33,663 nt of DNA from Desulfobacteraceae bacterium (GTDB taxonomy: Bacteria > Desulfobacterota > DSM-4660 > Desulfatiglandales > Desulfatiglandaceae): assembly GCA_030666795.1 (NCBI GenBank), contig DAOUXC010000004.1, forward strand, positions 1-33,663. Direction: 5' to 3'. The position numbers and the translations under genes were made by a program. Below the pieces are notes generated by a model. That model saw only the letters and a list, made by a program, of their open reading frames with translations. It ran no database searches and was not told the origin of the DNA. Below are positions 1-9,466 of the stretch, in pieces (the first letter of the stretch is position 1; every line of letters starts with the position of its first letter).

Positions 1-141
1 TAGGAAACGGATAGGTTTTGAAGTAAAGGAAGGCCGTGCCGGTTATGGAAAGAGAGCAGCAGGGAGGAAGGCTTGATTTTTGCTAACCGGAGCGACTGAG
101 TCGCGTTTCACCGTCACGCCGAATCCCCGATTCTGCTCTTC

Positions 142-312
142 TCCGTTTCTCCGATTCCGCCCTTTGGGCGCAACCATTAACCCGTAACTCGCAACCCGTA
201 ACTCGTAACCCTTAGCCCGTCGAAGCGGAGCGAAGATCCCGCTTGCTGTGAAGCAGCAGCGGGGCATTGGGAGAAAGCCATGATTCAGGGCACACCAAAA
301 CCCCGTTTCTCA
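142..312. repeat. Long direct repeat copy 1 flanking the MNT-HEPN module; contains hairpin CCCGCT(T)GCTG-TGAAG-CAGCAGCGGG
   Basis: Near-identical to 1584-1725 (ccgattccgccctttgggcgcaacc...agcccgtcgaagcggagcgaagatcccgcttgctgtgaagcagcagcggggca.tgggagaaagccatgatt.aggg...ccccgtttctc); copy 1 has an extra short tandem aacccgtaactcg segment. Confidence 0.9.
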
Positions 313-513
313 GAAAGAGAGGTGAGGTTTTTTTCATCTTGATGGGATTCTCTGATGATTGTGTGAAGTGTGAAAGTGGCAAAGAGATGGAGTGAATGGG
401 CGTCAGGAGTTTGTCAACATAGCATGCCCCGTTAAATTCCGAACGGCAGCGAAGCGTATTTAACCGGGGTCAAAAACGTAGTCTCTTTTTTGGGTTTAAA
501 AAAATGAGTGGAA

Positions 514-535
514 ATACCACGCAAATGCGTGGTAT
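514..535. promoter_or_regulatory. Perfect 22-bp palindrome (probable operator) upstream of the MNT-HTH gene
   Basis: ATACCACGCA-AA-TGCGTGGTAT, 11 bp upstream of the ATG at 547. Confidence 0.7.
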
Positions 536-546
536 AAACACGCAAT

Positions 547-1134
547 ATGAATGCATTGAGCGAAATATTGTCATCACGCACCCGTGCAGAGATCTTCAGG
601 CTTCTCTTTGGTGCCATCGAAGAGGAGCTTTACGTTAGGGAGATTCAGCGCCGGTCCGGACTTAACGACAGAACCATACGGCAGGAACTGAGCAAGTTGG
701 TCAGGCTCGATCTGGTCAAAGGGCGAAAGGATAGTAACAGGGTCTATTATAAGGCCAATAAAGCAAATCCCTTGTATCCTGAGATCCATAAGTTGGTCCT
801 AAAAACGCTTGGCCTCGCGGACATTCTGAGGGCTGCACTCAAGGATGATCGAATTCAAATGGCATTTATTTTCGGCTCCATTGCCGAAGGTAAGGAAACC
901 GCTGATAGTGATGTGGACCTATTAGTGATTGGTGATCTGGGCCTGCGCAGGATCTCCAGTCTTCTCTCAGGTACATCAGAGAAAATCGGCAGAGAAATCA
1001 ATCCACATGTTATAAACATAAATGAGTTCCGAAAAAGAATGGAAGCGGATGATCATTTTATTTCCGGTGTAATGGAATCGCGAAAGCTCTTCATAGTCGG
1101 GGAAGAAAATGACATTAAATCAATGGGCAGATAA
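547..1134 (+). CDS. Winged-helix DNA-binding + minimal nucleotidyltransferase (MNT) protein, probable antitoxin
   Basis: N-terminal HTH-like region (REIQRRSGLNDRTIRQELSKLVRLDLVKGRK); nucleotidyltransferase motif GSIAEGKETADSDVDLLV; overlaps the HEPN ORF. Confidence 0.85.
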   Translation: MNALSEILSSRTRAEIFRLLFGAIEEELYVREIQRRSGLNDRTIRQELSKLVRLDLVKGRKDSNRVYYKANKANPLYPEIHKLVLKTLGLADILRAALKDDRIQMAFIFGSIAEGKETADSDVDLLVIGDLGLRRISSLLSGTSEKIGREINPHVININEFRKRMEADDHFISGVMESRKLFIVGEENDIKSMGR

Positions 1135-1549
1135 CGGTTGGATTAAGCCTCATAAAACAAGTACCGCTGAAATAGGCAATCTTCTTGCCATTGTCGAACG
1201 TGACCTTAAAGACGCAATAGAAGGTGGCATTTCAACTGACTGGCGTTTTGGTATTGCATACAATGCCGCTCTAAAGCTCTGCACAGTTCTTCTTTATGCT
1301 GAAGGTTACAAGGCTGAACGAACCTTGCAGCACTACCGTACTATTCAAGCTCTAACTCTCATCCTTGGTTCGGAAAGAAAAAACGATGCGAATTACCTTG
1401 ATGCCTGCCGAGCTAAAAGGAACATTGTAGAATATGATTGTATCGGAGGCGTTACGGAAAATGATGCGGATGAGCTCATTGAATTTGTGAAACAGTTGAA
1501 AGACGAAGTTGAAACCTGGCTTGAAAAAGAGCATCCGGGGCTTTTTTAG
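1109..1549 (+). CDS. HEPN-domain protein, probable toxin partner of the MNT protein
   Basis: 146 aa helical protein; C-terminal RNIVEYD HEPN-like motif; overlaps the upstream MNT gene. Confidence 0.75.
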   Translation: MTLNQWADNGWIKPHKTSTAEIGNLLAIVERDLKDAIEGGISTDWRFGIAYNAALKLCTVLLYAEGYKAERTLQHYRTIQALTLILGSERKNDANYLDACRAKRNIVEYDCIGGVTENDADELIEFVKQLKDEVETWLEKEHPGLF

Positions 1550-1583
1550 GAAAAGGGAATAAATAACGCCCATTCTCCGTCAC

Positions 1584-1725
1584 GCCGTTTCCCCGATTCC
1601 GCCCTTTGGGCGCAACCCTTAACCCTTAGCCCGTCGAAGCGGAGCGAAGATCCCGCTTGCTGTGAAGCAGCAGCGGGGCACTGGGAGAAAGCCATGATTT
1701 AGGGTAAGCAAAAACCCCGTTTCTC
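1584..1725. repeat. Long direct repeat copy 2 flanking the MNT-HEPN module
   Basis: Same as the repeat at 142-312 over about 140 bp. Confidence 0.9.
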
Positions 1726-1746
1726 GTATTGAGACCGGGGTTTTTT
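1710..1746 (+). terminator. Rho-independent terminator, possibly bidirectional
   Basis: AAAAACCCCGTTTCTC-GTATT-GAGACCGGGGTTTTTT: GC stem with U tract, and A tract on the other side. Confidence 0.75.
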
Positions 1747-1863
1747 GTGCTGAAAGCCTAACAGCAGCTCGCTGAGATTTGAATGCTTTTAAAAACCAAG
1801 ACCAAAAAGAATATCCCCTTACTAAAAAGCTGACAATAGGGTTAACCTAAAAAAGAGCTATGC

Positions 1864-1880
1864 ACGTTCTACACGAACGT
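1864..1880. promoter_or_regulatory. Inverted repeat ACGTTC-N5-GAACGT upstream of the defence operon
   Basis: Perfect 6-bp arms, 5-bp spacer, in the 577-bp gap before the DUF499 gene. Confidence 0.35.
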
Positions 1881-2126
1881 TCCCCTATCTCACACTGGAA
1901 AACCGCCTAATTAGGGCCAAATGCCCTTTCAGCTTTCAACTTTGAGCTATCACTTCGTGGCATTTGACCGGATATGACAAACTTTTAGGCAGTATATATT
2001 GCTAACGCCACTTATTTGTTGATATATTAAATTTTTTCAGAGAAATTGAAGCCAAAATAGATATGCCAGTACCCGATCGCAGGCATTTAACAACAGATCA
2101 ACATATTTAAATGGAGGTGAGATGGT

Positions 2127-5100
2127 ATGAAAACCGTTCGCGACGCCTGCCAACTCCAACCGAATGCACTGTCGATCAAGCTCAGCGACCAAGTCGAACA
2201 GCTTGATGAGTTGATTAACGCCGAAGGAAATGGTGCGGCTTTCTTCAAGAAAACCCACATCACACAGGGCATGCAGGACCTGATCAGCGAAGGCATCGCC
2301 CGGCTGGCAGGAACCTCTTCTCAGGCCATCTTTCATCTTAAACAAGCCATGGGAGGCGGTAAAACCCACCTGCTGGTCGGATTCGGTTTACTCGCCAAGC
2401 ATCCGGAACTCCGCAAAACGCACTGCGCTGGATTACCGAGTGCATCTACTTTTAAAAGCGCCGACATTGGGGCCTTCAACGGCCGCAACAATCCTGATAA
2501 TTTTTTCTGGGGGGAAATTGCAAACCAACTCGGTAAGGGAGATCAATTCAAGGCCTTCTGGACGAGTGGTCCCAAGGCCCCGGACGAGAAGGACTGGATC
2601 AAACTATTCGAGGGGGACCAACCCGTTCTTATCCTGCTTGACGAGATGCCACCGTATTTCCACTATCTTGATACCCAGAAGGTAGGTAACGGTACTGTCG
2701 CCGACATCGCCACCCGCGCATTTGCGAACCTGCTGACGGCTGCCGGCAAAAAAAATAATGTATGTGTTGTTATCTCCGATCTCACCGCTGCCTACGACAC
2801 AGGTGGAAAACTCATCAATCGAGCCCTCCAGGACGCACGCGCTGAACTTGGCCGCCAGGAACGCAGCATCACTCCGGTCGACCTGGCCGCCAATGAAATT
2901 TACGATATTTTACGCAAGCGTCTTTTCATCTCTCTTCCCGATGAGGCCGAAATCGGGGATATTGCAGAAGCCTTCGGTCGAAAACTGGAAGAGGCTGCAA
3001 AGTCCAAGACTGCAAACCGCGGCGCCGAAGCAATCTCAGATGAGATCTCCGCAACCTATCCATTCCACCCACGGCTCAAAAATATCATTGCCCTATTCAA
3101 GGAGAACGAACAATTCAAGCAGACACGTGGCCTGCTCGAACTTGCTTCACGCCTCCTCAGATCAGTTTGGGACCGCAATGCAAACGATGTCTTCCTCATC
3201 GGCCCCCAGCACTTTGACTTATCTATCCAGGAAGTTCGAGACAAGCTGACCGAATTCTCCGGCATGCGCGATGTCATAGCAAAAGATCTTTGGGACGCAC
3301 AGCAATCCGCCCACGCCCAAATCATCGACCTCCAGACCGGCAAGGAAGCGGCTACCCAGATCGGCGCATTGCTCCTTAGTGCCAGCCTTTCCACCGCCGT
3401 CAATGCAGTCAAAGGCCTTACCCGTGAGGAGATGGTCGAATGTCTTGTTTCACCTTTGCGGGAGCCGTCCGAATTTCTGACAGCCTTTGAAGAGTTGGAA
3501 AAGGTTGCCTGGTATGTGCATCACACGCCCGAGGGCCGCTATTATTTTGATAGGCAGGAAAACCTCACCAAACTACTTCAAAGCCTTGCCCATGACGCGC
3601 CTGAGAACCAGATCGATGAGCTTATTCGACACCGATTAAAGGAAATGTTCAAACCAACGCGCAAGACTTGTTACGAAGAGGTGCTACCGCTGCCGAAGTT
3701 GGAAGATGTTGCGGACAGGGTCCGCAGAGGACGAGTCTTGCTGGTGGTCAGCCCTGACTCAAAGATTCCGCCCGAGGAAGTTCAGAAGTTTTTTGAAGGA
3801 CTAAGCCAGAAGAACAACCTATGTGTTCTCACGGGTGACAAAACTGCCATGGGCAGTGTGGAAAAGGCCGCGCGCCAGCATTTTGCCGCGCAAAAGGCCG
3901 AGGGCCGCATTCCCCAGGGCCACCCGCAGAGGGAAGATCTCGAGAGGAAGCAGCAAACCTATGAACAGGATTTCAACTCCACCATCCTTGGCCTGTTCGA
4001 CAAGGTGCTCTTCCCGATCCAGCGTGCGGGCAAACCGGCCCAGCTTGCCGCCAAAGCCCTGGACATGACCCGCGACGCCACCAAGCCCTTCAATGGTGAG
4101 GAGCAGATCGAAAAAACGCTTACATCCAACCCGCTGAAGCTCTATCTCGATGTTGAAAAGGAGTTCGATGCCATAAGAGACAAGGCCCAGGATTTTCTCT
4201 GGCCCGAGAACCAGGATGACACCCGCTGGACCGATGCGGCTGACCGATATTTTGAACAGGCCGGTATGTCGTGGCTGCCACCCAAGGGTCTGGATACTCT
4301 CAAGTCCATCGCCTGCAACCGCGGGCTGTGGGAAGACCTCGGAAATGGTTATGTCACCAAACAACCAAAGAAAAAACGGACTTCAGTTCAAGTTATTGTC
4401 GAGTCAGAACCTGATGACACCGGCCGGGTTCGTCTCCGAATTAATCCACAGAATGCAGGTCCGGCTCCAAAAATATACTATGCCGAAGATGGCCCGGTCA
4501 GCGAGTCCAGCCAACAGCTTGAGGAACAAGCCTATACCACGCCCGCGTTGCGGGTAAACTTCCTGGTATGCGATCCGTCAGGCCAGTACGAGACCGGTGA
4601 CCCGGTTTCCTGGTCCAACAAGCTGGTTCTACGCAATAAGCTTACAGCAAAGGACGGCAAGCGTACTGTCGAATTATTCGTTGCTCCTATGGGCTCTATC
4701 AGGTACACCCTTGACGGCAGCGAACCCCGTGAGGGCACTGAATACGAAGGTACAATCCCCATCGGCGATGGGGAGGTGCTGTTGCGCGCCTTTGCCGAGG
4801 CAGATGGGATTGAAACCAAGGCCGAGTTCCGCTTTCCGGCCAAAGGTAAAAAGGGCATACAGATCGACGAGGTTAAACCCGGTCGCCTCATATCCCGAAC
4901 CGGACGCAAACTCGACTCGCGCGCCAAGACCTTCGAGGGTTTGAAGCAGGCGAAAGAAAAGTCTGCGACACTTGAGGGCATCGTGCTCACCGTAGGTCAA
5001 GGCAACCATATGATCGCCGTCAATGTGGGAGAAATTGAAGTGGATGCAGCGTTCATCGAGGCCTTGCTCAGCAAAGTGCTGGAGAAGTTTACGCCGGAAA

Positions 5101-5210
5101 CTCCGGTGACATTAACTTTTCGCAAGGCTCACTTTGCCTCGGGACACGATCTCAAGGACTTTGCCGCTAAGCTCGGGATTGAACTAAAGTCCGGTGATGT
5201 AGAACAATGA
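2127..5210 (+). CDS. DUF499-family ATPase (anti-phage-associated)
   Basis: 1027 aa; Walker A MGGGKTHLLVGF, Walker B VLILLDEMPPYF; first gene of the coupled DUF499-DUF3780-DUF1156 order. Confidence 0.9.
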   Translation: MKTVRDACQLQPNALSIKLSDQVEQLDELINAEGNGAAFFKKTHITQGMQDLISEGIARLAGTSSQAIFHLKQAMGGGKTHLLVGFGLLAKHPELRKTHCAGLPSASTFKSADIGAFNGRNNPDNFFWGEIANQLGKGDQFKAFWTSGPKAPDEKDWIKLFEGDQPVLILLDEMPPYFHYLDTQKVGNGTVADIATRAFANLLTAAGKKNNVCVVISDLTAAYDTGGKLINRALQDARAELGRQERSITPVDLAANEIYDILRKRLFISLPDEAEIGDIAEAFGRKLEEAAKSKTANRGAEAISDEISATYPFHPRLKNIIALFKENEQFKQTRGLLELASRLLRSVWDRNANDVFLIGPQHFDLSIQEVRDKLTEFSGMRDVIAKDLWDAQQSAHAQIIDLQTGKEAATQIGALLLSASLSTAVNAVKGLTREEMVECLVSPLREPSEFLTAFEELEKVAWYVHHTPEGRYYFDRQENLTKLLQSLAHDAPENQIDELIRHRLKEMFKPTRKTCYEEVLPLPKLEDVADRVRRGRVLLVVSPDSKIPPEEVQKFFEGLSQKNNLCVLTGDKTAMGSVEKAARQHFAAQKAEGRIPQGHPQREDLERKQQTYEQDFNSTILGLFDKVLFPIQRAGKPAQLAAKALDMTRDATKPFNGEEQIEKTLTSNPLKLYLDVEKEFDAIRDKAQDFLWPENQDDTRWTDAADRYFEQAGMSWLPPKGLDTLKSIACNRGLWEDLGNGYVTKQPKKKRTSVQVIVESEPDDTGRVRLRINPQNAGPAPKIYYAEDGPVSESSQQLEEQAYTTPALRVNFLVCDPSGQYETGDPVSWSNKLVLRNKLTAKDGKRTVELFVAPMGSIRYTLDGSEPREGTEYEGTIPIGDGEVLLRAFAEADGIETKAEFRFPAKGKKGIQIDEVKPGRLISRTGRKLDSRAKTFEGLKQAKEKSATLEGIVLTVGQGNHMIAVNVGEIEVDAAFIEALLSKVLEKFTPETPVTLTFRKAHFASGHDLKDFAAKLGIELKSGDVEQ

Positions 5211-5779
5211 CTGAAAAACCCAAAACCGTCGATTTTGGTGCGCCTGACAAGTTCGGTGCACACCTCTTCCGCATCGAGATCCCGACTGCAAGGAAAGAGG
5301 CTGTTGTTATTGTCGAGGACTACGGCTACCGTGGCCAGGAGGGCGGCGTTCCGCGAGATGAGGAGCGGGTAGTCCTCAAGCGCCCGGTCTGGTCCGCAAT
5401 CGCCGACATTGCCCGTCGCGAGTTCAACACCCGTCTCAAGGCAGCCAAGGTCCGTGTGGGGCGCTGGCACACCGGCACAAATCTGGTAGACCGCCTTTTG
5501 GGCAGGGAGTTGTGTGTGCTCGCATGGGCCGCGGAAACCGCTGACCCCGAGCAGATCCGTGTCATTTGCAGCAAGTGGGCGGCCCTCCGCCCTGAGGAAC
5601 GCTGGTGGCTCTTTGCCATGACCGTTGCCGAAGCGGGTCTGCCCGAAGACAGTCAGCGTGGTTGGCGGCGTGCGCTGTTTCATGCATTGTCCGACGGTGA
5701 AAAGCCCTCGCCCGGACGCAAGCGTCGGCCACAGCAGGAAGATTTGTTTGAATCGCCTTTGTTCAAGGATTTGAAATGA
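5207..5779 (+). CDS. DUF3780-family protein (anti-phage-associated)
   Basis: 190 aa; ATGA overlap with the upstream DUF499 gene and with the downstream DUF1156 gene; conserved position. Confidence 0.8.
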   Translation: MTEKPKTVDFGAPDKFGAHLFRIEIPTARKEAVVIVEDYGYRGQEGGVPRDEERVVLKRPVWSAIADIARREFNTRLKAAKVRVGRWHTGTNLVDRLLGRELCVLAWAAETADPEQIRVICSKWAALRPEERWWLFAMTVAEAGLPEDSQRGWRRALFHALSDGEKPSPGRKRRPQQEDLFESPLFKDLK

Positions 5780-8700
5780 GTGATACGTTAGTCCCCTTTT
5801 CTCTGAAAGATGCTCCAGCCTTGATTGAACGGTTGCTGCCAGTGCAGAAACTATCGGCCGAGGCGTATAAGGAGCAGATGGCGGGGAGCGGCAAGACTCT
5901 TACTGCCTTAGGCAGCTATTGGAAAGGCCGTAAACCCCTGATCCTCTCCAAGGCCTGTGTTCTCGGCTGCCTGCTGCCTGCCACCGATGATGCAGCGCGC
6001 GACCTGGAAATCTTCGAGAAACTGATGGCGATGGATGAAGAGTCATTTGTAGCCCGCTGGAAACGCCGCTTCAAGCCCAAAGAAATCCTTTCTACAATCT
6101 CCATAACCTGCATTGAAAATTACTTTGCTGTTGAGCCGGAAGGCATACTTCCTGAATCCTCACCCGTGGACTGGTCAAATCCGGATTATGAAAAAGTTAG
6201 AGTCACTTGGCGATCCGATCTTAAGGAATTGGAACGTCGCCGAATAGAGGGGCAAATGCTGCCCAAAATGCCCTACCGTGAACGGGTTGCAAAAGCAAAT
6301 CGGCCTGATGAAGTTGCGGATAACATTCATGACCATATTTGGAACGCAGTCAATGCCCACCTTGGAACTAATGCCCAATCGCTGCCTGATCTTGTTGAAC
6401 AGCTGGGAGTAATGCGCTATGGCCACAGGCCACGGTTTGCCGATACCTTCTGTGGATCGGGACAGATCCCTTTCGAGGCGGCACGGCTTGGTTGTGACGT
6501 GTATGCCTCGGATCTAAACCCTGTGGGCTGCATGCTTACCTGGGGCGCTTTCAACGTCATTGGAGGCACTGCAGAAAGCCGTGAAAAGCTGGCGCAGGAT
6601 CAACAGGACCTGGTAAGGCAAGTGCAGGCGGAGATCGATAATCTTGGCGTTGAGTCAGATAACAAGGGCTGGCGTGTGCGAGGGCTGGTTTATTGTGTTG
6701 AAGTAAGATGTCCTCAGAGTGGCTGGATGGTTCCTTTGCTGCCGTCCTTCGTGTTAAGCGTTGATTATTCGGTAGTAGCCGAGTTACTACCGATGCCTGA
6801 ACTCAAACGCTACGATATCAAGATTAAAAATTTCGTCAGCAAGCCAACAATGTTGTCCGCTGCTAAAGGAACTGTACAAAGTGATGGGCGGGGCAAGGAC
6901 CCGTATCTGATCCATACAGTTAACGGGACTGAATACCGCACCAAAATCTCTACCCTGCGCGGTGACTACCGTAAGGAAGACGGAAGCAACGGTAATCGTC
7001 TCAGGATGTGGGAAAAGAGTGACTTCAAACCACATCCAGACGATATATTGCAGGAGCGATTATATGGCGTGCTTTGGGCACGGCCTAAGAAAAATGGCAA
7101 GAGAGATGAATACGAGTTTCGTGCGGTCACAGCCGAAGACTTGGAACGAGAACGTATTGTCGAAGAGTTCTTGGCCAAGCACCTCACCTGCTGGCAAGCA
7201 AAGGGTTGGGTGCCGGACATGCGTATCGAGCCAGGCGACAAGACTGATGAGCCTATACGAACCCGCGGTTGGACCTATTGGCATCACCTATTCAACCCGC
7301 GACAGTTGCTGTTGGCGGGGTTTACACGTCAATATATGATGGAAGGAAACACATTCGGCTTTAATCAGTTGTTAAACTGGAACAGTCGTCTTACTCAGTG
7401 GAATTGTGCAAAAACGCGTGGCTATGGCAATACAGCTCAGACCTTCTACAATCAAGCTTTGAATACATTTCTGACATATGGAACAAGAGGTTTCGACGCT
7501 TGTGTAAGTTTGCTGAAAGTTAATTATAAGCGCAACTTATTGCGTACTACAGCAATGAGGAGCATCGAATGTAAAACAGCCTATGCCTTTAAGGAAAAAG
7601 CAGATATTTTTGTCACTGATCCCCCATACGGCGATGCCATAAAATACGAAGAAATCCTCGAGTTTTTCATTGCGTGGTTGCGCAAGAATCCACCGATGGA
7701 GTTTGCCGACTGGGTCTGGGACAGCCGCCGCTCCCTGGCCATCAAAGGTGAAGACGAAGACTTCCGCCGGGGCATGGTGGGCGCCTATAAACGGATGACC
7801 GAATGCATGCCCTATAATGGCATTCAAATCATCATGTTCACCCACCAGTCGGGTTCCATCTGGGCGGACATGGCCAATATCGTCTGGGCCTCTGGCTTGC
7901 AAGTCACGGCTGCCTGGTATGTGGTTACGGAAACCGACAGCGCCCTGCGCGCGGGGAGTTATGTCAAGGGCACCGTGCTGCTCGTCTGCCGAAAGCGCCA
8001 GGGCTCCTACAAGACTACCCGTGACGATTTGGCTTGGGAGCTCCAGGAGGAAGTAGAAGCCCAGATTGACTCACTGACCGGTCTTAATCAAGAAGCTAAA
8101 GGCCTCTACCGCGACGAGAACGTTTTCGAGGACGCAGACATCCAGATGGCTGGTTACGCGGCAGCCTTACGGGTGCTAACTCGCTACGCCGTAATCGACG
8201 GCCGTGATATGACCACCGAGGCGATCCGACCGCGGGTCAAGGGTGAGACCACCTTTGTGGACGGCCTCATATCTTTTGCCGTGGATACCGCAAACCAGTG
8301 TCTGGTGCCACAGGGCATTCCAAAAAGCAACTGGGACAGGCTCAGCGGCGCGGAACGATTCTACCTCAAGATGCTCGACATGGAAGCCCGCGGAGCCAAG
8401 ACATTGGACAATTATCAGAACTTCGCCAAGGCCTTCAAGGTGCGGGATTTCAAAACGTTCCTGGCCAGTCATAAGGCCAACGATGCCCACCTCAAAAGTG
8501 CATCGGACTTTGGCCGGTCTGAGATGGGAGAGGGATCGGAATTGTATCAGTCCGTGTTGCGTGCTGTACTCTACTCCGTGATGGAGCTTGTGAACAACGT
8601 GGACGGAAGTGAAGTTCTGTCTCACCTGACCCTCAACATCCCCAACTACTACGGCGATATGACTCAGCGCGACTTGGCAGTGGATCTGGCCGACTACCTG

Positions 8701-8787
8701 GCCAAACGCCTCGAAGAACTCCGGCCGGAAGAGGCCGCTGCCGCAAGGGTGCTCAGGGAACTGGTCAAAGGGCAGCGATTGGGATAA
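5776..8787 (+). CDS. DUF1156 family adenine-specific DNA methyltransferase
   Basis: 1003 aa; motif I FADTFCGSGQIPFEAARLGCDVYASDLNPV; motif IV FVTDPPYGDAIKYEEI. Confidence 0.92.
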   Translation: MSDTLVPFSLKDAPALIERLLPVQKLSAEAYKEQMAGSGKTLTALGSYWKGRKPLILSKACVLGCLLPATDDAARDLEIFEKLMAMDEESFVARWKRRFKPKEILSTISITCIENYFAVEPEGILPESSPVDWSNPDYEKVRVTWRSDLKELERRRIEGQMLPKMPYRERVAKANRPDEVADNIHDHIWNAVNAHLGTNAQSLPDLVEQLGVMRYGHRPRFADTFCGSGQIPFEAARLGCDVYASDLNPVGCMLTWGAFNVIGGTAESREKLAQDQQDLVRQVQAEIDNLGVESDNKGWRVRGLVYCVEVRCPQSGWMVPLLPSFVLSVDYSVVAELLPMPELKRYDIKIKNFVSKPTMLSAAKGTVQSDGRGKDPYLIHTVNGTEYRTKISTLRGDYRKEDGSNGNRLRMWEKSDFKPHPDDILQERLYGVLWARPKKNGKRDEYEFRAVTAEDLERERIVEEFLAKHLTCWQAKGWVPDMRIEPGDKTDEPIRTRGWTYWHHLFNPRQLLLAGFTRQYMMEGNTFGFNQLLNWNSRLTQWNCAKTRGYGNTAQTFYNQALNTFLTYGTRGFDACVSLLKVNYKRNLLRTTAMRSIECKTAYAFKEKADIFVTDPPYGDAIKYEEILEFFIAWLRKNPPMEFADWVWDSRRSLAIKGEDEDFRRGMVGAYKRMTECMPYNGIQIIMFTHQSGSIWADMANIVWASGLQVTAAWYVVTETDSALRAGSYVKGTVLLVCRKRQGSYKTTRDDLAWELQEEVEAQIDSLTGLNQEAKGLYRDENVFEDADIQMAGYAAALRVLTRYAVIDGRDMTTEAIRPRVKGETTFVDGLISFAVDTANQCLVPQGIPKSNWDRLSGAERFYLKMLDMEARGAKTLDNYQNFAKAFKVRDFKTFLASHKANDAHLKSASDFGRSEMGEGSELYQSVLRAVLYSVMELVNNVDGSEVLSHLTLNIPNYYGDMTQRDLAVDLADYLAKRLEELRPEEAAAARVLRELVKGQRLG

Positions 8788-8798
8788 GTGAGGATTGC

Positions 8799-9449
8799 AT
8801 GACAACACCACCGGCTCAGCCGAAAATCTACCATATCACCCATGTCGACAATCTTGCCTCGATCGTGGCTACCGGTTGTATCGAAGCGGATGCCCGGCGT
8901 GTTGGGCAGGGTGGTGGTCAGACATCCATAGGCATGACTGAAATCAAGCGGCGCCGGTTGGACGAGATAGAGGTTTCGCGCCACCCCGGTACTATGGTTG
9001 GCGAGTATGTGCCATTCTATTTTTGTCCTCGCTCTATCATGCTTTATATCCTTTATATGGGTAATCATCCTGATCTGACTTATCGTGGTGGACAGGGGCC
9101 GGTTCTGCATCTGCAGGTGGATATGGGCTCAGCCATCACGTGGGCAGATCAAAATGGGGTGCGCTGGGCTTTTTCTGACCGGAATGCCGGCAGTTATTAT
9201 GCTGATTTCCATAATAGCTGCGATGAGTTGGACAAAATAGACTGGGAGGCAGTCAGGTCAACCGATTTTCGTGATCATATGGTAAAGGAAGGCAAACAGG
9301 CGGAGTTCTTGGTCCACGACATCTGCCCCTGGCATCTGGTGGAAAAAATTGGGGTTTTGAATGAGAGGATGCACAATCAAGTCGATGCCATTCTCCGAAA
9401 TGTTCAGCATAAACCTGTCGTAAATATTGAAAGAACATGGTATTATTAA
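8799..9449 (+). CDS. darT: DarT-family (DUF4433) DNA ADP-ribosyltransferase toxin
   Basis: 216 aa; IYHITHVDNLASIVATGCI start motif, FSDRNAGSYYADF, catalytic-region KQAEFLVHD; followed by a macrodomain gene. Confidence 0.92.
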   Translation: MTTPPAQPKIYHITHVDNLASIVATGCIEADARRVGQGGGQTSIGMTEIKRRRLDEIEVSRHPGTMVGEYVPFYFCPRSIMLYILYMGNHPDLTYRGGQGPVLHLQVDMGSAITWADQNGVRWAFSDRNAGSYYADFHNSCDELDKIDWEAVRSTDFRDHMVKEGKQAEFLVHDICPWHLVEKIGVLNERMHNQVDAILRNVQHKPVVNIERTWYY

Positions 9450-9466
9450 CATATAAGGAGGTCCTC

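Noticed and set aside
43-267. 74-aa minus-strand ORF at the window start
   Set aside because: Lies in the direct repeat 142-312 and has no domain.
3819-4364. 181-aa minus-strand ORF inside DUF499 (and other antisense ORFs such as 5129-5683, 8176-8811, 9668-10270)
   Set aside because: Antisense shadows of well-supported genes with low-complexity or non-domain translations.
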